Part shown: piece by piece, positions 24,263 to 39,037 of the stretch
How positions within the stretch are numbered: position 1 is the stretch's first letter
Layout of the letters: each line of letters starts with the position of its first letter
Origin: Brachyhypopomus gauderio
Lineage: Eukaryota > Chordata > Actinopteri > Gymnotiformes > Hypopomidae
Length of the DNA: 64,000 nt
Assembly (NCBI RefSeq): GCF_052324685.1
Contig: NC_135211.1
Coordinates: 12,898,913-12,962,912, forward strand
Direction of reading: 5' to 3'
Translations under genes and position numbers: made by a program
The notes under the pieces: model-generated
What the model was told of the DNA's origin: nothing
The model's database searches: none
Seen by the model: only the letters and a program-made list of their open reading frames with translations

Positions 24263-25621
24263 TGCCAGGCAGGCGCCGGCCGAGACTGGGACCGTCAAGG
24301 ACCATCACACAGGAAGCCACATCACATGCAGCTCAGTCAGGGCCTCTGGAGAGTCCAGGGATGGATGACTAGCTTAAGTATCGTTCATCCACACACCCAT
24401 CAAGCCAGTCGTCTAGCCAGCCAGCACGTCTGCTTTTTAGGTGCCATCCAGTTTTTTTTTTTTTTTTGCTGACTAACTTTAAGTAAAAAAAATTTTTTTA
24501 CCTTAATTCTGATTTTGTTATGCAGAATCCTTTCCAAAATATATGAAGATGAAAATTGAATAATTTGTTTTTGAGTTTCATAGACAATTCTGTCATCTAC
24601 TGATAAGTTCCTTGTGTATGAGAGCCATTTTTTTGTTTCAAGTAATCTCCCCTTTACATTAATCCTGAATGTCTAGTCTTCATTCAGGGTGTTTTACATT
24701 AGATAGATATACCTGGATCAACTGCAGGCTAACTGTTTATTCATCGAAATCCTCATTAATATGTAATTGGTGAATCCCACAGAACATGTGAGTTCACCTA
24801 GAGATTAAACAATGCATTTACTTCAAGAGGGCTGGGTCAGTGCCAGCATGATGCCACACTAGATGCAGACAATAATGTGTTCTGAAAATCAAAGATATTG
24901 ATTGGGCAACAGAGGCAACATAAAAAATCATTTATGTAATACATTCACCACCAGGGAGAAAACAGCATGGGGGGCACAGTCACTCCTTGAGTCTGGGTTT
25001 GTGGTCACATACACAGAGAAGAATCCACGAGCGTTTTTAATTAGTATCATCAGCTGACATCAGTGTCAGTAATGGAAGGATATCATGTGTTATGAGTGAC
25101 AGTGTATGGCTACTCGAATGTATAAGCTATCTAGCAGTGTAGCAGTATTTGTAGAAGAGCAGGAACATGGAGAGATCTTTTTAGAGGTGAGTCTGTTAGA
25201 GGTGAGCACTGTTTTTATATTGAAAAAAAAAGTGGGGGGAGAAATGATTTGTTGTGACATAACAGGGTTACTCTGTTGTTTCTGTAAATACTTCTACCAT
25301 TGAACAGGAGTACTATCAGCAGAAATAGTCAAAGCAAACACACACTGTACAGAGCAGATGTGCCCACTTGCTTGGAAAACATGTTCATTAGCAACAAACC
25401 GACTAAGGAAGCTGGCGTCCCACGATTTGAATGTGAGTTGGTGGACTGACGGGTGAATGGTGATCTTTACAGGTCCCACTGAGGAGGGGTCTTCTAGAGC
25501 AAGCACCAGGAACGAAGCACATATTGTGTGTCTCGTGTATCTTGCCCATGTCTAGGGTAGTGCACTGCAGAGTACATTGTTTTAATATGGGTTATATTTT
25601 GTGTTACATAGCACAAATGTA

Positions 25622-25685
25622 GTCAAGATAAGATTAGATTAGATTGAACTTTATTAATCCCAGAGGGAAAGTCAGTAAAGATAAG
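25622..25685 (+). mobile_element. 3' tail of a fish LINE (relic)
   Basis: A short GATTA repeat followed by ACTTTATTAATCCCAGAGGG and an A-rich end. This ending (CTTTATTGATCCC...GGGAAA) is a familiar 3' tail of several fish non-LTR retrotransposons. Only the tail is present, so the family cannot be fixed. Confidence 0.5.
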
Positions 25686-26608
25686 TGAAGAATGCTCAAG
25701 TGTAAGTTCTAGTGTATGAACCAGGGTACTGATTTCTGTTATAACCATTTTTCTTAGTAAGATCATTAGTGTATTTCACTTTGATTTAATATAGGCTATT
25801 TTTGAAAGAAAATGATTATCACATAATATAATCAGATTAGGAATGATCTTTTTCTTTCATTTACACTTAGAACAAAGCTGAGCGTTTTAGCTGAAGGATT
25901 GTTTTGTCTCCCTGTAGCTAATTATTTTAAATTGTAGAAATGTTTAGCAGGAAGTACATTCACTCTGAAGAGCTCGAAGGTTTTCTAGCGAAGTGGAAAG
26001 TGGTCTTTCCTCTCCTACTTCACGCCTTTCATGCTTAAGACCGTTTTCTCACCATGTGGGCTTTTCACTCCAACTCCACTCACTTAAATGTAGTCACAGA
26101 TTCACTCATTTGCTTTGCCAAATTCTTTCATATGCATTACATAAATATTAAGAACAGGGCATGCATTAACAAAGAAATACCCCTCTATCTAGATTTTCTT
26201 TTACCCTTGTTTGGAAAGCCGATGCAATTACCAAAAGGTTTTAAAGCATGGGTGTTATTTTACAACAATAGCTCATCAAGTTCAGTACATGTATAGAAAA
26301 CTTGTTTACAGATCATTATTTTGTGGTATCAGTGCCATTTTATTCCAAGTACAAGTCCAAGACCACAGATAACGGACTCATGGAAGAAGCAAAGGGAACT
26401 ACCCATTTTCTCCTTTTGATATGTTGTCCAGGTTTAAGAGAGCAGGAAACGGCACACTGAAAGAAATTAAAACACTGTCTACATGGAGCAGATTAACACT
26501 GAGGGGCAGGGCAAAGTGGTGGAGCCAAACAACTCATCCATAATGCATTTGAAGGCAGAACAGATCATCCTCAAGAACTTCAGGATAAACTTCAATGCTA
26601 GAGGGGAA

Positions 26609-26623
26609 GGGGGGGGGGGGGGG
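26609..26623. repeat. Poly-G tract (15 G)
   Basis: Fifteen consecutive G in an otherwise AT-rich surrounding. Confidence 0.9.
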
Positions 26624-29600
26624 AAGCATGTACCAAGGATCTCTCATATCACTGCAAATATTTAACAGCCTGATTAAAACCAAAAGAACTTTCAAAGTGA
26701 AGCCAGTTTGGAATTTTAAGTACAGAGCAGCTTCCTCTAAACAAGTCCTTGTGGTATAGTGGATGAAACAGAGAGTTGGCCCCGGAGGGCCTCGCTGTGT
26801 AAGAAGTTCAATTTGCTGAACGGATGTCTTTAAAGTTGTGCATGTTTGGTGCATGACTCCCATAATCTATGAAATGTACTCAAGTTAGATATAATTCAAT
26901 TTTTTTTAAACGTTCTTTTAAAAATTTTATTTCATTATGATTAAAATAAAACAAAATATATTTTCTTTGAGTTAAAATGAGAAAAAAGGGTTTTATGTCC
27001 TGCAAAACACAGCACTGGCTCTACGTTTACAGTGCTGTGGCTGATTTGGATGATGTGATGGGTAATTAAATTTGATTAATGATTAAATGTGACATGGATA
27101 TATCACTTCACTAATATCAGAGAATAAGTAAGATTGCAGTTTACAAACTGGGTATGTGGACATCCATAACTCACAGCAAGATAAACAGTAGAGACACATA
27201 TAAAGAAAGTCCAGATTCCTACATGTGTGCTTAGTTGTTCAATGTTACATACCGATCAGAAGGTCTTGCCTGGTGAATATCTCATTAATGTGTGTATAAA
27301 CTCAAGACCAGGGTTGATTCATTCCACTGTCTAGTGAAAACCAAATGGATAATTTTGTAGTAATAATCCATATTGGCAACACCAGCTTCCCTTGCATAAG
27401 AACTCTCACAAACAGGCCATTTTTTTGGTTTTTCACACCAACTATCAAATAACAATGGGTAAAACAGAACACAGACAATAGTCATGAATAGTGATGAATC
27501 CTGACGTTCATGGTCAGTTGGCTTCCTTAGCTTTGCACCTCTAAACCAGGACGAAGTCAGTGTGTATAATGCATTATAGATTCAGATTTTTTTTTTTACA
27601 GGTTCACTGAACAAAGCAGAGACATGTGATGGTAAAGAGACAACTGAAGGGCAAACCATGGGCCCGCTGTTGGTTTTGTGCCACGGCAGGTCTCAATCAT
27701 GCCTGACACTTCCCGAGACGCCTTCCCTCAGCTGGGCTTTGAGACCTCTCCCAGGCTTGTCTGATCTGTCAGCCTTCATTACAGCAGAACGACCCGGTGA
27801 CCTCTCTCATGTAGCGTGGGGACGAGGGGCGAAGGAAGCCAAATGAAATCAAAAGGAACCCACAGAAGTAGATGGAATGTACTTTGTGCCCGCTCGCTTC
27901 AAACACTATTGCTGTATTTTCTTTTTCTTGTGCTGCACATTTCTGGTTTACCTTCGTAAACGAAAAAGTGAGTTTAAAATAATAGAGAGTGAAGATGAAC
28001 CCCCTACTTTGGAAGAGAGGTCTCAGTCTGTCGGTTTAGGGATGGAAAATACAACATTGACAAATTATCTTACCAGTTCAAGCAGTAAGCTTGCATTACA
28101 TTTAAACAAAGGCCTCTCTGAAGCCTTCCAAAGGCCTCTGGGAAGCTGAGATACAGCTTGTAGGAATAAACTATACAGTCATATCCTATCTTGGTCTTAG
28201 CACCACGTAAATGTATTTCACATGATGCAATCAGTCTCTTAGACCTCAGCATGATTTTTGGTCCCCCTGATGTTAGGTCTCCAAGTACTGGTCCTGTTAG
28301 TGGTCCACTTGAAATTACCAACCATCTCAGAATTGTGGAGTAGATGAGTTGATTAGCTTGATTATGGCATTCATTCCCTATTGAGTCATTCTGATGAAGG
28401 TGAATGCCCATGAAGATTGGATTTTCAGGGCCTTAGACAGATTTCATTACGTCAACCAGAAGAACCATTTCATTAATTTGCAATTAGCAGTTATTTCAAG
28501 CACCTAAATGATCTGTATTTTCTGATAATATCTGCATCTCTTTAAATTGGTTAAACTATGATTAATGGTAACATGCAGGACCAAGAGCATATATCATCCA
28601 ATATGGACATCTCTATGGACATCTCTGTGGACATCTCATGTCTATATAAATTAATTTTTAGAACATTTCTGTGCATAGTTCCTTCACTTGTTACAATAAT
28701 TTCATATTTCAACACTGGGGAAAAGCAACGATATAACATCAACAACAACAAAATCTGAATGGAAATTCATCAGGCCTGCCCAATCAACTAAAAATGAGTG
28801 CAATAAATCATTGAAATCCTTACTTCTCCAGACACTTCTCTCTTTCTCCTTTTTCACAACAATCCAGACACAGCAGCCCATGAAGCTTTCTTCCACGACG
28901 GCCTGTCTTTTATCAGTCATATCCCCAGGCAATGAAGGCATACCAGATGGCGGCCAGAATCAAACAATGCTTCACCCCCATAAGCAGTCCTCTGGTGACT
29001 CAGCTTTGCAACTGGAGCTAACAAGAACTCCTGTCACCGAGACACACACTTGTCCTCAGATATTCCCAGTTTGGGCTTAAGGAGAATAAGAGGTGAGAAG
29101 GAAGGTAGAGTGAGCTATATTCCCTGCATGTGACCTGCTGTTTGAAGTGTGGCGTGCTCCCCTCTTTTGCTTGATGAATTCGAGGAATACACCACTAGGA
29201 AACATCATAGCTGTCTGCGTGTGGCACTCGCCTCTCCGATAAATGACACCGCGCTGCATTAGATTCCGTTCTGTCCCGCATCCTTTCCCCTCTCTCTCCT
29301 CCACCGCCCACCCCCTGCTCCTTCTCTCCCTCTCACTCCCTCTCTCTTTGGCACACGTGAGGAGACCAGTCTAGACTACAAATCGACTCCACGGTCCGTA
29401 TCTCTCAAAGACAACTAATGCTTTCAGCTTCTAAGACAAGCCTCTGCAGTGAATACTAAGAATTATGTGATCGAACCAAGAGCGAGCATATCCTTCTTAA
29501 ACTGGAACATTTTATGGGTTCCAGGTGTTATATTCTGAAGCTTACGTTTATTATCCATAATATTATTCAGACTGGAACAGTCTGTCTAATATTACATCCA

Positions 29601-32600
29601 ACAATGTTGTGCACGTGCAGTAAAATTTTTAAATTTCAAATTAATCTTGCTTATTCCCTCGATTCGCTCGGATGTAATTTTCATAAACGTTTTCAATATT
29701 TCTGTAAAATGTTTTGCTGCTAGAAATGATCGCACGTTTTGCTCTAGGAGGTTATGGCATGCTTTGAATTCCTAGCAAGGCTCCAATGCTGAGAGAGCTA
29801 TAGCTCTTGCGTGTGGCTGGTTCCATCTCCAGAGAACACCCCATCGAAGCAAAATACTGCCGTTCAACCGCTGCTGTGCTGCCGCTATCCAGCCACTCTT
29901 TAAAATGGATTAGGTTCTGATAGAAGAACATGGGCTCTACCAGCAAGAGTGACTGTCCAGTGTTTGAACTCCCTCACCACTTTCCTTTGGCCTCTTTTGA
30001 AATAATAAGAAGCCCATGTGATATGGTCATCCATCACAAGAAGGAGAGACCGGGGAGCGGTTCCCTGGCTGGGCTCCGAGTTGCATGATGGATGGTCTCT
30101 TCCATGGCCTCCTCAAGAGCTCTGAGCCAGAGTCAGGTCCTCCCACCAACGTCATGCCTAAATCAAGACACAGGCGTCCTCTTCCACTTCCTCTCAGTCT
30201 GGACAGGGAAGGACAACCCACGGAGATACAGGGAGAGAGGACACCTTCATCAATTAGATCAATTTCTATTGCGTCAGCATTGTAAATTTAAAATGGAATG
30301 ACATAAGTTGTCCAAGTGCAATTTGTAGATTTAATCAAACAAGATTCCTTGGGATGGGTATGAAATGGCGAAGAAATAATTTTAAGCACAATGATCATTT
30401 TGATAAATTGTTGGGGATCATGAAGAGAAGAAAACCAACTTAAGTGAGCTTTTGTAATAATTAAACAATACTGGAGGATACAGCTCAAAGCATAAATTGT
30501 GTTCAAGAGAGATTCTGTCTTCACAGACTGTCTGTGTTGTATCACTTTCTTTACACCTGTACAGACCTGTGACCCATAAAATGTAATTTGACACTGCACC
30601 AGAAAAGCTAGGAAGTGTTTCCCATGAGTTGATTAAGTGCAGCTCAGGGAACATTATGGTTGCAAGTACTGAGAAAATGAGGCAGTAATTCAAAAATACA
30701 CAAAGGAGCTATATTATTTTATTATACTAAGTGGGCACCTCAAGATACAGGCTAAAGGAAAAGGGCTTGCAAAATGAGCTGTAGGAAATTCATGGTCCCA
30801 TTTAGTCGAGCTAGTCTCTGGCTCCTCATTACAAACCCTCCACAAGTACCGTTCCAGTGCCTCTTGCACTCCGTCCAATCCCAGCGTGCTACTGTCCTTG
30901 GCGTTCTCTTTGATATTTGGTAGGTTGCGTCCCAAGCTGTGGCATCCTTCTTGTACTGTGAAATTTGCTTTCAGTGTTTTCAAGTAATGTGGAGTGGACG
31001 AACCAGAGGCCCATTTCCCATAAACATTAGTGTTGAGATCATCCGAAATGAGAGCGTGTTCAGTGAGATACTTGCTCTACCGTTTAATGATGATACTTGG
31101 GGTTATACGTTTCTGCAGAAAAGGACAGCATTTAACTATTATACACATCCTAATTATGTATTTACACAAAGTCAAATAGTGTGAGCCAATGATGTGTGTA
31201 TGTATAAAGGGCGTCTATGCAGTATTGAATAACACACACACACACACACACGCACGCACACAAACAAACACATTATCTTATAGTATCCCCTGTGGTTTTT
31301 CATTTGGCTTTTTGTGGTAGACTCCGTGAGCTTTGTGTAGCTCAGAGGCATCGCTAGCGTCCTCGGAGTAGAAACACCTCACTCTGCTAATTCACAAACA
31401 CAGCAGAAAGCCCAGCAGGAGGTGAGATCTCCAGGCTGAAACAGTGACTATAAGGGATGAATGCTTCTCAGCTCACTCTCCTGCGCATTCTCCACAATGA
31501 GGAAGGTGTCACAAAGCATCACGGTCACCTTCCTACACATCACAAGTGGCTGCCATTATGGAAATTGGATTTCATATTTAGCATGAGGTGGCCATAGAAT
31601 CGGAAGCAGAAGAATCACAGGACTGCTCACCAGCGAACAGCTGAATTAATGTTCTTGGCCAAAATGCTGAGAGTGATTCAGACACATTTTTAGGGCGCTG
31701 CGTACTTATGTTGTTTGTTGTTCCTTACTGTAAGTGTGCAGTTTTGTACCCTTGAACATGTACCTAAGCAATGCCGTTGTTATCACAGATAACATGAAAA
31801 AAAGTCTAATGACTTCAAACTTTGGCAAATTAGCTTCCGCTAAAGCCAGCGCTCAAGACTGGCTTTAGCTGTTTATTGGAAACAACAACGGTCTGTATCG
31901 GCCATTAAATCACAGTGTGAGCAATTAAATTACCAACAAAAATGGCACAATCATACCATTCAGCAATCCACCCTAACCTGACATCTGTGGACTTCTATAA
32001 ATCCATTTAGCGTCTTGTCTGCTGTGAGCCGTAGCTATCTGTCATTGCATCTCTTCCATCCGTCGGCTGAGAGAGACGGAGAAACGCCCGGAGCGTGTTC
32101 ATTTCTCACAATGGAGATTCACTGGAAGACTGCAATACATCTGACAATGTCGCACATTCAACAAAGAGCAAATATAGACAGGCAAATAACAGACCCTGAA
32201 CTTCTCAGCAGTAAGATTTCCTTGTCGTAAGGAAAAGCACAATCCCTCAGAAAAGATACTGATTTCTGCAGGATGGCCTGACGCTGCACTGAAGCAAGTT
32301 GTTGTTTTATACTGCTCAAGTTTACCCTCTTTCTTTCCCCCGCGAGAAGAATTTTTTGTGATATGTCATCATTAACAACAGCTATGATCCTGAATGTTGA
32401 GTCGCTCATGCACACACACAAACAGCCACACATACCAGTGTGTCATTTTAAGACACAAACGTCACGTACAGATGGATCCCACTTTATTTCCCAACCAAGT
32501 GTCTTGTCATGTGATGAGCAGCACCAAATGTTCTGAAGCATAAATTAGACACGCAACAGTGAATCAAGATCCTGATGAATCTCAGAGGAAAAGCGTTAAT

Positions 32601-35600
32601 TCCCGAATCAATCACATTCCTTAATGCATTTAAAGAGTGAGAATAAGGCCAGGGAAAAGAACAAATATTATCTCCTCTGCCCTGGAATGTGAGGGATCCT
32701 CTAGGGTTGTTGGATTTGCAGTTGAAAGCATGCAACATATGGCCATCATATGGCAGCAGTGAGATGACAGAGGTGCTCAGACCCAACACAACTAAACCAG
32801 GTCAGATGACAGGCCTCTGAGCTGAAGCTAAAAGCTGGTCCACTGTGTGTCTTCTCCTGGACACACACTCAAACGCTGCATTTGATTCAGATCAGCCTCG
32901 GTAAGAAGTTACTGTTGTGATCGAAACGAATCTGTATTAAGACTAGATTTATAAAAACTTTTCCATTACTGTTTGAAATGCTGGAACATTTTCAACAAAG
33001 CTTTTACTCATGCCTCTTCTTAAATATGCAGACACTGGGCCAAAACAAATTTGTCATGATCTTACCCCCAACCTTTGAATCCCGGTGAATTATACCGGAT
33101 GAGTTTGTTAAGGAAAGTCAAAGGTAGGTCAGTAGAAAATGCCAGCTACCAGGGCCCATTCTGAATATTGTCACATAATTGTGTTTTGTTACCTGGGTGG
33201 AACAACAGTTTACGGGTATTATCAAATATCCCTGCAGTGTGATTTCATCTATTCCCAAATCTCAAGACTTATTTCCAACAAAGCCGAAGAATCTAAAGCA
33301 GTCAGAAAAAAAAATTATTCACCAGTTAAGAGTGTTTAAGATTCCATTCAAGTCCTCCATTATACCACTTCTGTTGCCAGTGTCTGTGAACTGCATACCA
33401 TTAAACGTAAAACGCATTTTTCAGGTGCTTTGTTTTTAGTAAGGGCTAGAGAGAGAGAGAGAGAGAGAGCGTGCACGTCTGTGGGTTTTGGGGGGAGGGG
33501 GTAACATGCCCTTCCCCAGCCCCCTGAGACAGCATGGCAGGTGAGTGACAGGCAGCCTTTAGGAATGGCGGAGTCATGCTGAGGCAGGGCCCTCCCTCCT
33601 CGCCCGCCTGCCTGCTCCGACAGCCCGCCTCCATGCTGCTCACAGATGTTAGCCAAGGCGTGAGGAGCCAAGATGATAAGTGCATGAAAACATGAATGTG
33701 GTTATGTCTTTTGTGAGGGCTTGCCAGTAGCAGCGGGGTGGGACGTGAGCGCACGTGCCACTGGGGGAGACGTGGGAGACATGGCTCGGGTTCTAACAGC
33801 ACTCGCACGCTCCCGTAAGCTTCCTATACGGTTAAAAGCTAAAGGCAGCATCTCTTCGGATTATTTGGGAAAAAAAAAAGAAAACAAATATGACCCCCTT
33901 TACCCGAAAAGCTCACCTTCTCTTGTCATACAAGTGCGAGACAAGCATGAAAACAGACGGACGTCCCTTTTTAAGGGCAGGCTCTGGTGCTTCTGTTTAG
34001 CACTGGAACCTCTACTTAGCCTCTTTTAACCTGTCAAAAGAACAGGTTCTGGCAGGCATGTGGCGACCTCCCTCAGGGTGGCAGGGAGGACTGAGATGGG
34101 CCACTGCCTGAACTGGGTTTCATGGCTGTTGGGGGGGAGGCAGGAAACCGCTCTCCTCAACCGTGGCCTCCATGAACACGAGTGTGGTTGTGACCTTGAT
34201 GCCACCTTAGTAAGGGAGATGTGTGTTTCACGGCGGGCGGCGTGTCAGGGCAGGGAGCTTGGGAGGACCCTGCTCTGAATAAGCCCTACTGAGTGGGGAC
34301 CAACTGTCCTACTCTCTCCTCCTGTGGCTGCTGAGAACTGAGGAGACGCCTGCTCTATAAAACCATCTTGGTAAAAGGAGTGGGAGAAAAAAATAAATCT
34401 CACGATTTCCGTGAATTGCCCCCACAGAAACCATATTCTGCACAATGCGTGGCTCATAAGCAATATGCAATATATTTGTTCCATCTCAACTCATTTCCCA
34501 TTACCAGTTCTGTGTAGCAAATGGGTTCAGTCAGTTCAGACAGAAACTCAGGAATCCTCTGCGTGGTATTATGGACATGGCCATTTTATTTCCTCTATCA
34601 ACACTCAATTTAGCTTATGCACTTAATAAACATGTGCAGGAATACAGCTGTGGAGCGCATGCTTATATATAAGATAAGAAATGAGAAAAGTTTCGCTCAT
34701 GAGGCAATGCACTTAAAAGATTCAGTTAAAACCAGAATAATAACCACCAAGCCTCAGGGAAGCTATTCATCCTGAACTTAAGTCAGGGTTTCATGGTTCA
34801 TTTGCCACATGGCTCAAGTACAAACTCCAAATACAATAGTATTAAAAGGTATTCCCATTTGCAGAAAAAAAAATCAATTCATACAATATGAAGGCACACT
34901 ATAGCCATTCATATACTCCATAACTGCTCCACCTATCACACTGTTCTACAGACGGTGTAGATTAGAGACGTACATTATCTGCATGTAGACTTTCCTGATA
35001 CATATATACTGTTAAGGATATTCCCCAGTTTCAGTCTACATTATAATACACAGATCCACAATATACAGTACACAAGCAATATATGTATTATGTATAATAT
35101 ATTCTCTGCTTAGGCAGTATTCACCATATAAAGTACATTGATAGTATAAAAAAAATGACAGAACAAGTTTCAGAATATGCATGAGGCTGTGGTGTAGCTG
35201 TGTCAACATAGCACTTAGCTAACATGTACTTATGTATCTGATCTATAGGCTAGAACTGTATACAGCCTGAACTGATTTGTGGGTTTAAAAAAATCGCCAT
35301 GGAGTCTGGCAGTTATCTAACTACTTATCAAGACAAACACCATAGCCTTAATACTGTGAGTGTCTTTAAATACCACTGTTTCATATTTTGGCTGACAAAT
35401 GGCTCAAAGACCAGATCATATAAGATATTTAAGACCTTTAGTTTGACAAGCAGAGCATCAAAGAGCAGGCCACAAATCACTGAATAATGGATAAATACGA
35501 GCTTTTTCTGAAGGAGAGATTCGGTCACAGGCCTATGACATCTGAATAAATCAACATGGCGAGTTCATGCTTATTGCATTAAGTGCATGGGAACATGACA

Positions 35601-36540
35601 GTGTGATCTTTAACCCAAATACATTGATATAATTAAAAAAATCATTTTCAAAGTTTGTCTACCTATGGACTTAACTATATTACATAATGATAAAAAATTA
35701 TGCTAAAGCAAAATTTAATATTAATTGCTCAAGCCAACACACGAAATGTGCTTTAAACTTCAACACACATAATATTTAATTGAAATGTAATTAAGCTGGC
35801 ACAAAATAGGCCCTGCTTTGATTTAAAGACCGTTTGCTATAGCATGCCATTTAGACTGTGCCAGAGTAAGCCCTAATCCTTCCATACTATTTGACGAGCT
35901 ATTCCAGTTCGCGAGTCCCGGTCAAATAGCCGTCTGCCTTACAGCCTTACATATGTCCCAATAACTGCGAGCCTGCCTCTGTGCTCCCATAACGGAAACG
36001 ATCGGCGCACACTCTAAATCAGTGACCAAAGTAGCCCTCGCTGGGCACTCGAGTCAAGATACAAATGGAGAAAATGAAATTTCTGTCAGTGTCGCACAGG
36101 CCCAGTTCATCTGTGACAGATGAGTTGCTGACGATGAGTGCGGTTGGCGTATTGTACATGGCACAAAAAGGGAGAAAGTGCATCCTAAATAGCTCCTACA
36201 GGGTCTCTGGTGAAGAATGAATTTGTGGATATGCAGAATTGCTAAAAGCCTTTCCGAGACCTTTTTTACTATTTGCAGGCTGTTTGCTTAATTAATTTTT
36301 ACATATTAATATATCTATCCACATGAAAAAAAGCAAGGTGGAGGAGTATTATGTCATGTCACGTGACCCGCTTTGGCTTAATGCCTGCGATTCAGTACTG
36401 GCCTACTTCATTAAAGATGCTTTCACTTTGTGATATTACATCTTGATTCTTTTCTTTTGTCCTAGTTTATATAATGGAAAAATGTAAAAGGGTTGGTATC
36501 ACCTGTAAGTCAGATTAGCAAATTCAGCTATTACTGAGCC

Positions 36541-36712
36541 AAATGAGAACTGGAAGGAAAAGGAACACTGACTCCATAGAGAATGAAGGAGAACAGGAGG
36601 GTAAAAAAAACAGGGGGGAGAGAAAGGGAGGCAAGAGAGAGAGAGAGGGGAGGAAGAGAAAGATGGGAGAAGGAGACAGAGGGAAGGGAGGCAGAGAGCT
36701 AGAAGACATGTT
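36541..36712. repeat. Long purine-rich tract
   Basis: About 170 bases almost wholly A/G on the plus strand (AGAGAGAGAG, GGAGGAAGAG and similar). Such homopurine tracts can form triplex (H-) DNA. The Arg/Glu/Lys frame on plus and the Pro/Leu/Ser frame on minus are composition artefacts. Confidence 0.85.
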
Positions 36713-37332
36713 ATCTTCAAGGGCACCGGTGTGAAGAGAAAGGCAGAGCCGCTTCAGGTCTGACTGGGAAGCCTGTTGTTCCTCTGTGACTGAATTACAC
36801 TGCGGCCGCATCTCAGCGCCGTGACAAGCGCCTTTTGTCTTTTCGACGACAATTGTGTTACGAGGCAGCCTGAAGTCGCAAGCGCGGGCTGCCGCAGTCT
36901 GGGGGTGAATCTCGGTATCAGATCCTACAGCTGTTCTGCAGGATCTCTAGCAAATCGCACAGTCTCAAAAGAGTTCGCTTTGCCCCCGTCCCTCTGGCCC
37001 CTCCTCAGTCGTCCAGGCATTGATAGAGCACGGAGATAGACAGATTAAAGAAGGGCTTCCTGCAAGGATAAAGGCCCGGTGAAATGAACAGTAATGGGTT
37101 GTGGCTGCTGTCAAGGAATCGACATCACAGTGATGCCCCTGGTCTCCAGGCTGGCTATGCAGATTAAGCTGTCTGCCTCTTTGGGAAAGCTCAGATACAG
37201 GAGAAAGCTGCTGTTTCTGTGACAATAGCAATTTTTCAATGCAACGGTTATGGTAAATAATAGCCTAAGGCATGCCGGGTTGTAATTACTGGGGCATTTT
37301 CAATTTTAAAATAGTAATTCAGAGATATTTAT

Positions 37333-37402
37333 CATCCATCCATCCATCTATGCATCCATCCATTCCTCCATCCATCCATCCATCCATCCATCCATCCATC
37401 CA
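37333..37402. repeat. (ATCC)n microsatellite
   Basis: About 16 tetranucleotide units with a few variants (ATCT, TTCC). It reads GGAT on the other strand, like the array at 21.8 kb and the tails of Rex3-type elements. Confidence 0.9.
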
Positions 37403-39037
37403 CAAACCCTCACACCTTTTTCATTCCTTCACCCAATCTAATTATATTATCAACATAACTCCCTTGGGTGACATTTGCTCATTTAAGCATCGTTGTCTTT
37501 TGCTTCTTAATTCTTCAGCGTTTCAATGATGGTAATGAATTCATTCCAGGCTGATAGAGTGATGCAGAGGGCTAATTCTGGGTTCTTGTCTGCTGGCTAA
37601 TTCACTCAGGGAGCCAGGCAGGAGGGCAGAAAGGAGCACCGCCTGCCTACATTAGGCTAAACAGGTATCATTCAGTCTGGGATGGTCACCCATGCACTGT
37701 GACCCTTACCATAATTTGATCCTGAGTAGATCTGACAATGCATTTCTCTCATTAATTGGTAATTAAAAGAGAGGGCCGGTGGAGAGCATAATAAGGTCTC
37801 ACTAATGCTTTGATGTATGTCTGTGAGTGACATGCTTTTACCATGATGAATAATGAGAGTGACATTCCCCTGCTGGGAGCATTTTGATGACATCATCCCC
37901 ACTGATTAAGATTTCTTAATTGCGTTGCTGCCATGCGCTGCCTCTGTAATGGCTGGCTGACCCTTCCCTTAAAAATGTCCTCACACAGATCTTCACATTT
38001 GGAATATCTTGATGCTTTTCTTCCCCATGCGTTCATGACCCTGATATTACAAAACGATAATCTGGTCCCTGAACTTATTAAACTAAATCCACGAGATTGT
38101 GACAAAGCCAATCCGAGGTCATGTCGTACTGTTTTTCTGACTTTGTTTTCTTTCTGACAGGTGTGTCCCTAGCACAGTCATTCCTGAGACTACACCCAGA
38201 TGAATCATGGGTGTGTAAGTGAGGAGAATGATTCATCCCCATCAGTCACTCGGTCACTTAAATGTAACCTGGGTCATATGCTAGGTAGGGAATTTGTTCA
38301 ATTAAAAAATGTCTTTGTTTTATCTTGGGTTGAATCCTCATTGTCCCTGGGGTTTAAGATATTATTCATTTAACTTCCCTTCTATTAATACAGAATGTTC
38401 AGTCCTGCTAACCTAACTTTTGATGGCAAAGTGAGTTAGTAGGGGGTCTGTGAGTGGAGACAGGCATGTAAATGGGTTTTTTGTTTGATACTTGTTCACT
38501 GAAATTAAGGGCACCTACAGTGGCTTTTGTGTTGGCTTTCAATTGCTTGAGTCAATGCAGCAGTAAAGTTATTTTCTGTCACATCATTTGTCTGAACAAA
38601 TGCTTCCATTAAGATTTGGCTGAAAATAGTGTGTGTTGTTCAGGGTTAACATGGATATGCATTATGCCACCATTTGGCCTGTCAGGATGCTTTTACTTAG
38701 CTGAACAACATAACAGACTGAACAGTTTGTCAATACAGTTAAATGTAAAACCAGACATAATTTTCCATTTGGGCGTGGTTGTCAAAACACTTCCACAAGA
38801 TTCCCTCCTAAGTCATTATGGGGAGGCAATAGCCCACCATTTGGGATATCAAGAATGCCCTGTAAATTATGAAGTGCAGCCAACGTGCATTTACTATCAC
38901 TGACACTCTAATTCAGTTTAAACACAATAGCATTGGTCAGCAACTTATTACTAATGGTTAATAAAATAAGAGAGACCAAATTAAAAGCACAAATAGACAT
39001 ACTATGTATTTGTAATTTAACATATTTTAAGTCTAAT
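37403..39037. other. Non-coding; strong candidate conserved element
   Basis: No exon was recognised. From about 37525 to 37960 the sequence is repeat-free and dense in TAATGAATTC, CATTAATTGGTAATTA and similar motifs, the usual look of a developmental enhancer conserved in vertebrates. The rest is ordinary AT-rich DNA. Confidence 0.4.

Larger units (their letters stand above)
23143..36540. other. Gene-poor DNA, probable lrrc4c intron or intergenic
   Basis: No protein-coding exon was recognised in 13 kb. The 90-residue frame at 27877-28149 (a hydrophobic Phe/Cys stretch followed by a basic segment) could look like a small membrane protein, but it has no family resemblance and no supporting signals. 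Repeats inside are listed separately (25622-25685, 26609-26623). A short AC tract is at about 31231-31260, an AG tract at about 33451-33470, and three copies of ATGGACATCTCT near 28601-28637. The GC-rich part 33480-34280 shows no gene. Candidate conserved blocks are 35700-35900 and 36090-36320. Confidence 0.45.

Noticed and set aside
27877..28149. 90-residue frame with a hydrophobic N-terminal stretch, possible small membrane protein
   Set aside because: The Phe/Cys stretch comes from a T-rich tract; no homology or gene signals.
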